Source of the DNA: Rhipicephalus microplus
Lineage: Eukaryota; Arthropoda; Arachnida; Ixodida; Ixodidae
Assembly: GCF_043290135.1 (NCBI RefSeq)
Contig: NC_134705.1
Span: 101,202,239 to 101,266,238, forward strand
DNA length: 64,000 bases
Direction of reading: 5' to 3'
Below the pieces are notes generated by a model that saw nothing but the letters and a program-made list of their open reading frames with translations, had not been told where the DNA came from and made no database searches. The translations under genes were made by a program, and so were the position numbers. Shown piece by piece: positions 33,182 through 44,165 of the stretch. Position 1 is the stretch's first letter, and each line of letters starts with the position of its first letter.

Positions 33182-34420
33182 ATGGCATTTGCACTCTGTA
33201 GAACGACAAGGAAATGAAGGAAGGTGCACCTAGTTTGAAAACACCAGCCTACTTTGTCGAATGAATATGTTTGACATGATGCCGGTTTTCATCGTAACAA
33301 ATTACGCCCCGCCGTGGTGGTCTAGTGGCTAAGGTACTCGGCTGCTGACCCGTAGGTCACGGGTTCAAATCCCGGCTGTGGCGGCTGCATTTCCGATGGA
33401 GCCGGAAATGTTGTAGGCCCGTGTGCTCAGATTTGGGTGCACGTTAAAGAACTCCAGTTGGTAGAAATTTCCGGAGCCTTTTACTATGGCGTCTCTCATA
33501 ACTATATGGTGGTTTTGGGACGTTAAACCCCACAAATCAATCAAATCAATCAATCGTAACCAATTACGTACAGCATGCTTAGGGGTAGATATGACTCTTT
33601 CGTACGGTTGGCTAAATCAAATGGGGTGTTGCCAGAGCTCGGAAAGATACTGAGTTTGCGACAAGGTCGCGGGCGGCCCTGCATAGTGCTTCTGGTGTTC
33701 TAATGTGCACTGACTTTACAAAATAAACAGGCTTCTGCCATTTAGCCACCGTAAAGATGCGACCACTACAGTCATGATCAAAATCATGGCCTTCCCCTCA
33801 ACAGCCGAGTACTCTAGCCACTGTTCCTCTTTGGCCGACATAAAACAGGCATATTATATGAGTTTTAAACTGAAGTACCATAATCGAATGGACCCACCAG
33901 CTGAAAGTAACCTACTTCCCGGCAAGATAGACCACATCACTATAACAAAATCGATGCTACCGCTATTTGGGAATTCCGAAGAGATACAACTATTTGGTTT
34001 AGATTGATGAACTGCCTTCTTAGAATTCAAAATTATTGTGTTTACTTATATAAAGTTTATTATCAGGGACGAAAATTGATCTAGAAGGTTGATTTTTAAC
34101 TTTCGCACCACATCGAACATCGAAACGCGCCCGAGATCAAAAGGGACCAATTGAATTTTTTGTACTTTAACATTGTTAAATGAATATTATTTTTCGACAA
34201 AAATATTTCAGGTATTTCGTACTCACGCAAGGCAATTTATTTCTGACAATTGTGAGCTGCTATGGCGCCAATGAATAGCTTGAAATCTGTGATGTAACAG
34301 TTTGTGGTACTAGAATCTGAAAGCCTAGTGCCTTCAGTATTTTAATGCATGCAATCCCGCATAGCAATTGCCATATCGGGGTAATAGTGGTGTTTTTGGG
34401 ATTGAAAAATTGGTACTTCC
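33182..34420 (-). repeat. Right arm of the ~1-kb imperfect inverted repeat, interrupted by a SINE
   Basis: Reverse complement of 31153-32157, with the SINE 33307-33552 and its target duplication as extra sequence. Removing them gives nearly the same length as the left arm. The outer end is AAAATTGGTACTT at 34407-34418. Confidence 0.9.
33307..33552 (+). mobile_element. Ruka-type SINE inserted in the right inverted arm
   Basis: Full-length: CCCCGCCGTGGTGGTCTAGTG head, GGGTTCAAATCCCGG box B, GATGGAGCCGGAAATG body, TTAAACCCCACAAATCAATCAA-type tail (partly listed). ATCGTAACAAATTACG (33291-33306) and ATCGTAACCAATTACG (33553-33568) flank it, with one mismatch in 16. The left arm has the empty site (AAGTCATTGGTTAC read on the plus strand), which proves insertion after the arms separated. 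Confidence 0.94.
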
Positions 34421-34616
34421 TAATGATTCGGAAAAATGCTTGCCTGTTTAGCATACCTTTAAAACAACATCTAGCACTGATGACACACATATTCAAAGAC
34501 ATCAAAGACTACGCCCTCTTCTAACACCGTTGTAACTTCAGCAGTGCAATCACACTCACACACACACATGCTACTTGAAATAATGTTAAACACCACCTCT
34601 GTGGCATTTGAGAGTT

Positions 34617-35547
34617 AAAAAATTCGGCAGATCCCACCTACATGGGAATCTACGTTATGCAAAGCATGCGAGGAGAAGGTGAAAGTGCTGCAATTTCGGT
34701 ATTGAAGGACACGTCGTGAAATGACGCTAAATATATGTACAAACGTTTGCACGTACTCACCTATTTCGAAAAGTTGAAGATGTTTATATAACCACTTGTT
34801 TACACTTGCGCGATGATGTCAACTGGAACTTGCGTAAAGAAACACCAAAAACTCATGTGAAGCGCTGGTGCTCGCGAGGGTGCTGACCCTAGACACTGCT
34901 ACATAAACCAACTTCAGCGCATGGCAGCTAACCACAGTTGATTTTAACCCGAATTTACGGCTGTATCAAAGGAGTACATTCGTAATCTTGGAAAATTGGG
35001 TAGGTAGCACTGAAGCCACTATTGAGGATTCACGAAGATTAGCCTCTATTTGAAAAGCCCTTTTGAGACCTGGGGTGCTCTCTGTTAAAATGTCTCATTG
35101 CCACGCAGAATGCTTGGGTTCAATTCCAGCTGGGGCTCTGACAATTATCCTTTGCATTTGTCGGGTCGGTGCTACCGATGTCGGGTATTTCTTAAAGCTC
35201 GCGCGTTCAAATTTTCTATGGGTGTTGTTGTTGCTCCTGGGTAGATACTAAGTGCCAATCAACTGTGGCACATACCTCTGCACCAACGGCACAGTCACAT
35301 ACCAGCCCGTGGAAATCTGCCACTGTTTTGCGAGAAGTGCTTGATGAAGTACGTGACGAGATTGAGACATTATTTGTGTCTTGACCAGCGAATCGTATTC
35401 GTCAAACCATCTTAACCTCCCATGCTAATTTTGGTCAACGCCAAGTTAAGGAGGTAGCCACGAGAGCACCAAAACGTAAGCGACTAGATAGATAGATGAA
35501 TGCGCTTAAAGTCACGGAAGATCACTACGAAATGCTTCGCATTTAAA
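34617..35547 (+). repeat. Interspersed 0.9-kb repeat, copy B
   Basis: Partner of 25871-27064 in the same orientation, without the 273-bp insertion. It shares the tRNA-like promoter, the CAAGTTAAGGAGGT block and the end AAATGCTTCGCATTT. A short CA run lies just upstream (34553-34568). Confidence 0.9.
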
Positions 35548-37346
35548 AGGAAGTGTATGATGGAGCGCTTCCTCGTGGATGATTGCGGTGAGGTGCACGG
35601 ATTTTCCAAGTGCGCACTCTGAATTGGAATCAAAGACAACAAAAAAGCTCGCACTTGCGTGATACAGAAAATTTGAAAAATGAATACCTTACTATGCAAT
35701 GAATTTATATAAAGTATACTAGTACCACCATTAGGAAAACTGAGCCACGAACTATCAGAACATGTTCTTTCGTTTACTTCCACTGGTGTGAAATATCGCC
35801 ACAGGTACGTTCATTTCGCCATTGCATATATCACTGTTGCTAAAAAATTTTCCTGCTGAATTCGGCAAGCAAACATTATTTGTACTTGGCTTCAGCAAAT
35901 AGGTACAACAAAAAAGTCAGAGATTTGCAGCAAAGGCTAAGCAATGAACGCGATAGCAACAAATTGAAAGGTCACACACAGGATAGAAAGCAAATCGAAA
36001 CGTGCTCCGCAATACTCGCTGACAAGTGACGCACGAAACGCACTCACAGGCACAGATGCACGCGATTCAGAGTCTAAGTTGTTACTTCGCTGTGTTTGAA
36101 AAGCGTGGGTTTTTCAAACGATACTGCATTGATTGCAGTGACCGTTGTGCATCCGGTAACAACAACAGATTTTTTCCAGATGAAACCCGATGCTAGCCGA
36201 AAAGTACAATCTTTCCCTCCTCCCAACCCTGAGATAAGTTCGCGCGACGGAGTGTCGCTCCCCTCCTCTAAACGGGGAAAAGTACGCGTGGGAGATAACA
36301 GCGCATGTCACCGTGCGATGTGGCGACGCGCGCTCAATGCATCATCCTGCTGGTGATGCTGAAAACATAAGAATCCCCCCCCTCGAGATGCCCGTGAACA
36401 GCTGTAAGTGGTAGTGTAAATAGCTTGCCCTTTTAATGGTGAAGGACGTGCTCCTTGGTGGCTCCTTGGTTAACACCTCACGCTAACAATCGAGAGAATG
36501 CAGGTTCAATTCCGCACGCAGGAGCTTTTCTCTGGGCTTTAACGTGATAGCGTTAGAGAGCTTGCGCCACAGAAACACCGCCATCGTTGTTGGCCCCATT
36601 GGCTGTGAGTGAAAAATTGTCATTGAGTCTGTGAGCAAAATGCAAGTTACAGAGAGTGCCGTGGGAGGCCGCTATTTGTCCGCGCCTGCACACATGATCA
36701 CACTGAGAAAGCCGCGCATTAGAAGAAAAAATGTTGTCAAGATAGCGAGGTGCGGTTGTTTATTTGCCCCTGCCACCCCTACCTGCTTAGCTTCCAGCGC
36801 CTTTGTGAGAACGAGAGAAGAGATAGTGCCATTTGCAGCATGAGGCTAACCTCTGTCTCTCGACTCGCACTGAACGGATTCCTAAATTTTTAGCCGTGTT
36901 AAACTTGTGAGGCAATAGGGCTCTTTTAGTGAATTCGCTTACTGATTACTTTAAAAAGTGTTTCAGGGCCCTTATAACACTTTTTGTTCGACAGGTGTGA
37001 CGACAAAAACGAGCCGATTCGGCGATTTGTAGGCGCATTTGAGAAGCCTCAAACTACGTCAAAAAAGACCGGGATAGTGCAGGCATCGCCGCTAAAAACA
37101 CGCAGGAGCTTTCAAACAACTCTAAAAAATGGATAACCATATCAATCTAGCGGAAACCATATCATGCCTCTCCAGAGGCGTTGATCGAGCAAACAGCAAA
37201 CTCTCGATTATGCGCCGCTATCTTCACGGCATTGTGAGACTCTTTATGGCCCCAGGGTGGCGAGCGCGTGCCGTGTATTTTGGAGGCCCCGCGACTCTTT
37301 TCAATAAAATCTTCTATGTACCACTCGCGCGCTGCGCTGGTACGAT
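35548..37346. other. No protein gene recognised; one tRNA-like block
   Basis: Apart from the tRNA-like block at 36455-36530, only short frames without motifs are present. The frame at 36631-36843 is open but unrecognised. Confidence 0.4.
36455..36530 (+). mobile_element. Possible SINE head of a second tRNA-derived family
   Basis: TGGTGGCTCCTTGGTTAACACC resembles box A (given here in part) and GGTTCAATTCC (36503-36513) is a good box B, 40 bases further on. The sequence does not match the Ruka body. It could also be a degenerate tRNA gene; no CCA-compatible acceptor stem is evident. Confidence 0.35.
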
Positions 37347-37518
37347 CTACTGTAAGTGTGTGTATCTGTCTGTCAGGCTGTCTGTCTGTGTGTGTGTGTG
37401 TAAAGGTGTGTGTGCGTGTATGCGTGTGTGCGTGTGTGTGTGTGTGTGCCTTTGTGTGCGTGCGTGTGCGTGTATGTGTGTCTGTTTGCGCGTTTGCGTG
37501 CGTGCATGCGTGTGCAAG
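37347..37518 (+). repeat. GT/GC-rich simple-sequence tract
   Basis: Alternating TGTG, TGCG and TCTG units over about 170 bp. The open frames on both strands here come only from the low-complexity repeat. Confidence 0.9.
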
Positions 37519-38144
37519 GAACATATTAATAAGTATGCGCTTAGCGGTTAATGGGCGCACTAGGGGCCGGATTTTGCTATCTCGTTCAACTCTTAAAGGC
37601 GAAGCTTAAGGGTCCCCCAATTTTTCTTTCTCGCATATATATAATATATAAAGATATGTATACATATACGGTGAGTGACAGCGACGTGAACGCCGACAGC
37701 GAAATCCACCCGAGAGCATCCATAAATTGCAATTACAAAAGTAACTAGTGGGCGTAACAGAGCAACTATGGGAAGAGTTCATTTCCTACTCGACCAATCT
37801 GCTGCAATGGGCGACTGACTAGTCCGGAGTACATGAATAAGAAAAGAAATGTTCATTAAAGAAAACCACCGTAATGTTCACAAGAAAACAAGAACAACAT
37901 CCACGGTGCTGGTTCAGAACCAGGAGAAGACAACGAAGCAAAGCAAACAGCAAGAATAACAGGCAGTGGCAGCTAGTTTTTGCCACGGGCATAGGGTAAA
38001 AAAAGAATAAGGGCACCTTGACCTAAGTAAAAAGCAGTACGATCGCAGACATCATTGTTCCCTCAGCAAATAAAAAATAAGAAAGCCCTGTTAGGATTCA
38101 GGAGGACCACAACAATACTGCCAGCACAGCGAATGAGGAAAGTT
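37519..38144. other. No gene recognised
   Basis: AT-rich sequence with a short TA-rich patch at 37630-37670. Nothing else stands out. Confidence 0.45.
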
Positions 38145-38159
38145 AACTGCTATAGTCAG

Positions 38160-38396
38160 CCCCACCGCGGTGGTCTAGTGGCTAAGGTACTCGGCTGCTG
38201 ACACCGCAGGTCGTGGGATCGAATTCCGGCTGCGGCAGCTGCATTTCCGATGGACGCAGAAATGTTGTAGGCCAGTCTGCTCTGATTTGGGTGCAGTTTA
38301 AACACTCCCAGGTGGTCGAAATTTCTGGAGCCCTCCGCTAAGGCGTCTCTCACATTCATACTGTGGTTTTGGGACGGTAAACTCCACAAATCAATC
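38160..38396 (+). mobile_element. Ruka-type SINE with 15-bp target duplications
   Basis: CCCCACCGCGGTGGTCTAGTG head, GGGATCGAATTCCGG box B, GATGGACGCAGAAATG body and TCCACAAATCAATC tail. AACTGCTATAGTCAG (38145-38159) and AACTACTACAGTCAG (38397-38411) flank it, with two mismatches. More diverged than the copies at 8206 and 32294. Confidence 0.92.
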
Positions 38397-38759
38397 AACT
38401 ACTACAGTCAGTAGAAAAAAAAACATCTGGAGAGAAGTGGTAAAGGCCTGGAAAGCAGATTCACATCAATGTTCTAACATCACTTATTTTAACAAAGTTG
38501 CAATTACTAACCTATCCGGCGTGATATCGATTCCAGGCTCCCGGCCGCGATAGATTTAGTGCGTTTGATGCGAACTTTACTCAAAATGTTTCTCAGTGAA
38601 ATTATTATTGTTATCTATTACTCTTTAACCTATGACTAGATTTTTTATGATTCCGTAAGATTAAACAGAGCTGGGATCACCATAGAAAACATCGAACCTA
38701 TATTGACTTCTAGCATAATCAATTTTAAAGAGAGGGTTCCGCATGGCAGAATCAGAATT

Positions 38760-39370
38760 TGGATGGAACATGAGCGAACTCTGAAAACGCAACAAGTTGG
38801 CTTTAAATCAGGCTGTTCGATCTGGTGTGCACTAGTTGATTTAGAGAGCCGTCTACAGCTCGCGATAAAAAGACAATGCGCGGCTCATGGAACTCCTCAT
38901 TATTGTAAAAGCGTTGAAGAGACCATTTTATTGAACACACTACATATTTCGAATTCTTCAGAATATATGACAGTATGTATAGCAGACTTTTCCGTCAAAG
39001 GACATTTCTTTGTGGCAAAGAAAGATGTTCTTCATTTAAATACAAAGTCCTAGAGTTTCCCAAGAAGCACATCTACACTTTTATTTGATAATTTTGTGTT
39101 TAATACAATCTTTTCAGGATGCCTACGTCTACCTACATTCAGATGGCATAGCAATCTTCCTAGGTGATCGCTATTAAAGCTCTATGGCAAAAATTGAATT
39201 TCTACATAAGAATGCAGAATATATTTTCCGTCCATCTCGACGGCATCAAATGTAAACCTGAGTGCTTCCCGGGCATTTTCTTTAACAAGTTCAGCTATCC
39301 TCTCTATTGCTTATAAACAAGAAAAAATTACGCAGGTATACTTTCTCAAATATTTGGATGGTCTATACAA
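38760..39370 (+). pseudogene. LINE RT fragment related to the element at 13562-16460
   Basis: QQVGFKSGCSIWCALVDLES and LQLAIKRQ (about 38789-38875) match TSQLGFRLGYSIWCAHVDSES and LQ/LALRRH in the other LINE. Later frames give YMTVCIADF, NTIFSGCLRLPT-like and weak RT traces to about 39370. The catalytic Y-A-D-D box is not seen; an internal deletion probably removed it. This is a second, older copy of the same or a sister family. Confidence 0.65.
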
Positions 39371-41799
39371 TCAGAAACTTATCTTGGGTTTTTACAAATC
39401 ATACCAAACATCTCATGCTCAACAGATTTTGGGCTTCTTGCGCCGAATGAGTTATCGCAAATTTGGAGTACTTAGGGAGTCAGTGGATTCTTCAGCCCCC
39501 GAAGGCGCGTCTTCGTAAGCAGGAGTTTGGGCTGTAGTGACACCACGGACACGGCTAACAGAAGGGTTTCAACTCCCTCCCACGCCTAACTGCGCGTAGC
39601 TTTGTCGTGTCCAAGAAACAGGGGAAAAAAGGGAGGGGGGAAGGAAAAGGGGATGTAGAAGGCACACCTGGCCAACATCTCTATTATTTTTTTCAATGCC
39701 AGTGCGAAGGCGAGCTTAACAACGGGATTCGTTAGTCCACCTTCGTTCAGAGAAAGATCGTAATGCGACGCTCCATTCTTGATACGTGCTTCTGAGTGCT
39801 TTGCTCAGCAGAAGTCATAAACGTGTTTTCCACAACAGTATTTTACGTCTGTATAATTTTTTTGCTTCGTGCTCCTTTTCTGTGGCTAGAAGCAACCTAG
39901 CCACCGCATCATGGCCACGCACATGACCGTAGCATTGATGCGACGCTTCCCCATTGGTTGCCCGCGTAGCGCCACGAATGGCAACATTTTATCTCAAAAC
40001 ACCATATCTTTTACAGTGCCAGCGTGAGCGCCAACATACTGAACAAAACGAATTGAAGACGCTGCCCCACGAATCTGTACACACATGAACGAAACATTAC
40101 TGCGCATAATTTTTGTCGCGAGGCACTTCATGAGGGGGCTCCCTCTCCTATGGCAGCAAGGCACACGTGAATGCTATGCGGTGGGTGAGAGCAGAAAATG
40201 GCCTAGAGAAGGCGGTGGTGAACGGCTAAATTGGGCGTACCTGATTGACGCTGATAAAATAGAGGAGGCGTTGTCTGGACTGATCCGTTCAGGAGAAATC
40301 GACAGTCGCCTTCTTCTATCTCTCTCTCTCCCTACATCTTCGTTTGTATAACTTTTTATTTGTCCTGTGTTTCTCGTTTTTTTCTTGTTTTTCTGGCAAC
40401 AAGGGTTAACCTTGTGTGGTCACCTTTCGTTGGAATACGTCACATCAGGTTATAGTTGCGGTGAGCAGCTGGCGTATGCAAGCCATTCCTATATGTCTTG
40501 CGGCATTACCTCGTTTGGATTGGTGGTGGGCGGCTGCCAGTTCTGCCGAACACAATTCATACTTTATGGCTAAAAACTTCCACTTCTCCCTTGATTACTC
40601 CGTGAAGAGGGTGCGCACCGAAACAACCTTTCTGCTTCTTCAACGTAGCGAAAATAGCTGCCATTGTTATCATGTCAATCATTGTACGGACCAGCAAAAC
40701 CAGTCAGAAAAATCTCCTTGTTTGTAGCTTCAAGGAATATAACAGAAGCGCTTGGAACAGGTTAAAAACCAATAAAAGTGGCGAGTGGAGACCTGCTCAT
40801 TGAAGTCCAAATCAAGGAACAATATGAAACACTATCAATCTTGAAGAATTTCGGTGACGTCTCCATTACTGTACCAACACATCGTTCGATGAACACCTTC
40901 GAGCAGCTGTGTTGAAGGATAAAATAGTTGGCTTGACAGGAGCCGAACCTATTGACGGTAGGAAAGATGAGATTGTATTCAATGTCCAGAAAATAATAGA
41001 AAAGGGGTACAGACACAAAAATTTTGGCCTTGCGTTTTCCTGCTGCATTTTGTTGCTGGGGGCCTGTTTGCTTTGACTTGACACATAGTTTGCTGAAGCA
41101 CGCAACAGATAATTATTTAGAGGCTCATTATTATCGATCAGCTTCAGTTTATGTTTGAGAGCACTCCAAAAACTGGGTGCAACTTTTGCCACATAGCGTA
41201 CGCTGCTTGTTACCTCGTAAGCACATAGAACTGTGGCACACTTCCGCATAGTCCACATGATGAATTACATTCGAATAGGAAACGGGACTGCAATGTCGCC
41301 AAACACAAAATTTTCTACGTCTGCGCCATGGCTGCGCACTCACAACCAGCCGCCGAGAAATATAAGCTGCGGTAACAAACGCGGCAAAAGAAAAATAGTG
41401 ACTATGACGTCATCGTAACTTCTTTTGTTGACTGCAGCGTGGTGACGTGATAGAACTAGGGGTTCCTCTAGGGGTCCCTTTCGATGGTGTCAATGGCACG
41501 ATTAAGTCGAAGGCTCACGCAAACTTCAAATTTTTCAGAAAATACCTTCCCAGTTATATATTCACTGTTGATATTTTGCAGTTGATACACGAATATTTTT
41601 GAGAATCAACCCTACTAGCTATCACGACCGCGAAATTTTGTGTCAGCGCTCCTTTAGGAGACATGGCCAAGATATTCCAACAAAACATATATTATTGCTT
41701 TAGGCTCCACCATTCTTCCAGAGCAACTTTCAACTGGGTACACAAAGCTCCTTGTCCAACTATACATAAATAATCTCCGGTGATGCTTTCAGTGTCAAA
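39371..41799. other. No gene recognised
   Basis: Contains a G/A-rich block at 39620-39650 and three moderately long frames (40085-40351 +, 40367-40573 +, 40866-41258 -) without motifs I can name. The minus frame has an unusual ATVLCAYEVTSSVRYVAKVA start that looks protein-like, but no family is identified. Confidence 0.35.
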
Positions 41800-41802
41800 G
41801 AT

Positions 41803-42117
41803 ATGACCACAGCTCACAAACTGTCGTGGCCGCTAAACTTTTGCAAGTTTCAGACCATACTTCTGACTCCAGCAAAGAACCCGTGCACTGCTTCAACTGG
41901 GATGGAAGTCATGCCACATATTCATGGTTGTAATTATTGTGGAAAAAAAGAAATATTCTTGCTCAAGATGAATGAGAACATCTCGTTTGAAGAAACAAGA
42001 CGAAGGGTCTTGCAAATGTATAGCCCAACAACATATGCTGTTGCGGCGCGCCGGGGCCAGCGTCACACCACCCATCACCACTCGTTCGGCCTGCGCAGAG
42101 TGAGCCGTTGGCTGTAG
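41803..42117 (+). pseudogene. LINE ORF1 C-terminal region
   Basis: The frame has an HIHGCNYCGK knuckle trace, then KKEIFLLKMNENISFEETRR (K-E/x-E-I-x-x-x-K-x-x-x-x-I-S-F-x-E-A-R-R in related ORF1 proteins), and YAVAARRGQR, the usual sequence after the knuckles. A Cys-containing frame just upstream (HCFNWDGSHATYS, about 41885-41925) is a broken first knuckle. Confidence 0.6.
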
Positions 42118-42479
42118 CACCTGCCCGCGAGGCGGCAGTAGTTGAGTCTACTTCGCCTGGTAGCGAAAAGAGACCTCAGGCTGCAGGGTCCTAAGATATC
42201 GAAACCTCACCTCACCAGGCGAGGCCAGAAGATTAACCGACCAACTTGCACGAGCGGGCATCCAGTGCATCTGAGGAGGCAATGGACACGGTGGTACCAT
42301 TGGTACCGAAAGATCAGCGTGGCTCCTTAGAGCGCGGCAAAAAACCAGATAAGAGAACGGGGCCAGACGGCGTGTGTGTTCTTTAAATCGTCACTCCCAG
42401 CATAAACAGTCACTTCTTCCTCGTACACACAGCAATATACCACTTTCATCAAGAACACACTATTTAAACATTGGAACGT

Positions 42480-43130
42480 AAGGTACTTTTTAGAAACCAT
42501 GACGGTGTCAAATACCTTCTACACGAGCATTCACCAAGTGTGCTGGTTGTGCAGAGACAGACCTCAAATCCAAAAAGACCAATTTTTTATACCAATATGT
42601 TAGATTCAGAAACTATGTGAACTATGCTGTATCGTGATACGGTGGTGTTGCTATTAGAGTTAATCGAGGCGTAGCATGAACACAACTACCACTACAAACA
42701 TCCCCTGAAGCAGTGCCTGTTCGAGCGTTTTTTTAACAAACTTGTCACTATATGCTCCCTAACTCTACAGTACCACCTTGAAAAACATGAGTACCTGTCC
42801 CTAATAGATGAACTGCTAAAACCTTACCTAATCCTTTGGGACCCGAATGCACGTAACAATCAATAGAGTGATCGTCACTGCGATGCGTGAGGTCACCTAT
42901 TCTAATAATGTTTGTTCTCTTCCAGTGCATATTTGTTGAATAAAAACACCCAACATAATTTACTGTCGCAAACCAAACACACTCAGCTATGGACCTCAGC
43001 ACTGCATCTCCAACTCTTATATCCCTACTTACTTGGAAAGTATTTGTGAATCTCCACTTTTCAAAAGTTCTGTGCGTACCAAAAGGTAATGGATGTCCTG
43101 CACAGGCTCTCAAGTGGCAGAATGAGACAG
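42480..43130 (+). pseudogene. LINE endonuclease remnant
   Basis: Frames in turn show FRNHDGVKYLLHEHSPSVLVVQ (cut; about 42490-42550), LTLQYHLEKHEYLSLIDELL (42762-42820) and PYLILWDPNARNN (about 42823-42860). The last is the altered P-Y-L-V-L-G-D-F-N-A-H-N motif of AP-type endonucleases: the conserved G-D-F became W-D-P. No catalytic activity is possible. Confidence 0.7.
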
Positions 43131-43195
43131 CAGAATGGGAGCACTTTTGAAAAATGCACCTTTAAACTAGACTGATATATGTGCCTTAGGTTTAG

Positions 43196-43453
43196 ATGCA
43201 GCTGTCGACTACGGCACAACAATTTGTTTTTAATGCTGCCACAAGGTGTATCCCACAAACTGGACTGTTCGCCAAACGACGCGTTCTGTGGTGCAACAAT
43301 GGTTGTCAATATGCTCAAAAAAATCAAAAGAACGCATGGACGTTGATTTGGAACTCACTGGGAACCAAGTACCTTAAGAATTTTAAGAACATAAAATCCC
43401 AAAGCATAAGAACGCGCAGACAGGCGAGAAGGGAACGCTTGATGGATAGATGA
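43196..43453 (+). pseudogene. LINE linker between endonuclease and RT
   Basis: ATRCIPQTGLFAKRRVLWCNNGC and QKNAWTLIWNSLGTKYLKNFKN (shown here in part) and RRQARRER match the A-x-x-x-I-P-x-T ... R-x-P-W-W-N-x-x-C ... K-x-A-W-x-x-x-x-x-x-P block of Jockey proteins. It stops at 43451-43453. Confidence 0.7.
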
Positions 43454-43655
43454 ATGAACCTAATTTGGTCCTTCGGAACATGCTTTAGCAGGTTGCGGGC
43501 TGCTTCCACGTCGAAACAAAGCGACGAAGTCTCTCTAAGGCGGAGAAGGGGAAAATGACATGAGTTTTTATCCGGAATCACTTGAGATTCACAAGAGGCG
43601 ACAGTATTTAAGGTGGTAGGAGTGGTAGCAGGACAGTGCTCTTCTACTTCCGTTG

Positions 43656-44148
43656 CCCCGCCGCGGTGGTCTAGTGGCTGAGGTACTCGGCTGCTGACCC
43701 ACAGGTCAGGGGTTCGAGTCTCGGCTGCGGCGGCTGCATTTTTGATGGAATGATTGATATGTGGGGTTTAACGTCCCAAGACCACTATATGATTATGAGA
43801 GACGCCGTAATGAAGGGCTCCGGAAATTTAGACCACCTGGGGTTCTTTAACGTGCACCCAAATCTGAGCACACGGGCCTACAACATCTCCGCCTCCATCG
43901 GAAATGCAGCCGCCGCAGCCGGGATTCGAACCCGCGCCCTGCGGGTCAGCAGCCGAGTACTTTAGCCACTAGACCAGCGTGGCGGGGCTGCATTTTCGAT
44001 GGAGGCGGGAATGTTGTATGCCCGTGTACTCATAATTCGGTGCACGTTAAAGAACCCCAGGTTGTCAAAATTTCCGGAGCCCTCCACTACGGCGTAACTC
44101 ATAATCATATAGTAGTTTTGGGACGTTACACTACACATATCAATCAAG
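43656..44148 (+). mobile_element. Outer Ruka-type SINE, split by another SINE
   Basis: Head and B box at 43656-43731 (CCGCCGCGGTGGTCTAGTGG, then GGGTTCGAGTCTCGG), tail part at 44004-44148 ending ACACTACACATATCAATCAA. GCTCTTCTACTTCC is duplicated at 43638-43651 and 44152-44165. It sits in the linker region of the LINE. Confidence 0.92.
43750..43985 (-). mobile_element. Inner Ruka-type SINE, inserted in the outer one in reverse orientation
   Basis: Full-length on the minus strand, close to consensus. It duplicated 18 bases of the outer SINE body: GGCTGCATTTTTGATGGA (43732-43749) and GGCTGCATTTTCGATGGA (43986-44003), one mismatch. Thus the order of insertion is LINE, outer SINE, inner SINE. Confidence 0.94.
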
Positions 44149-44165
44149 TCAGCTCTTCTACTTCC

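Noticed and set aside
37129..37609. Overlapping open frames on both strands in the GT-rich region
   Set aside because: The frames consist of repeated Val/Cys or Thr/His residues caused by the simple-sequence tract.
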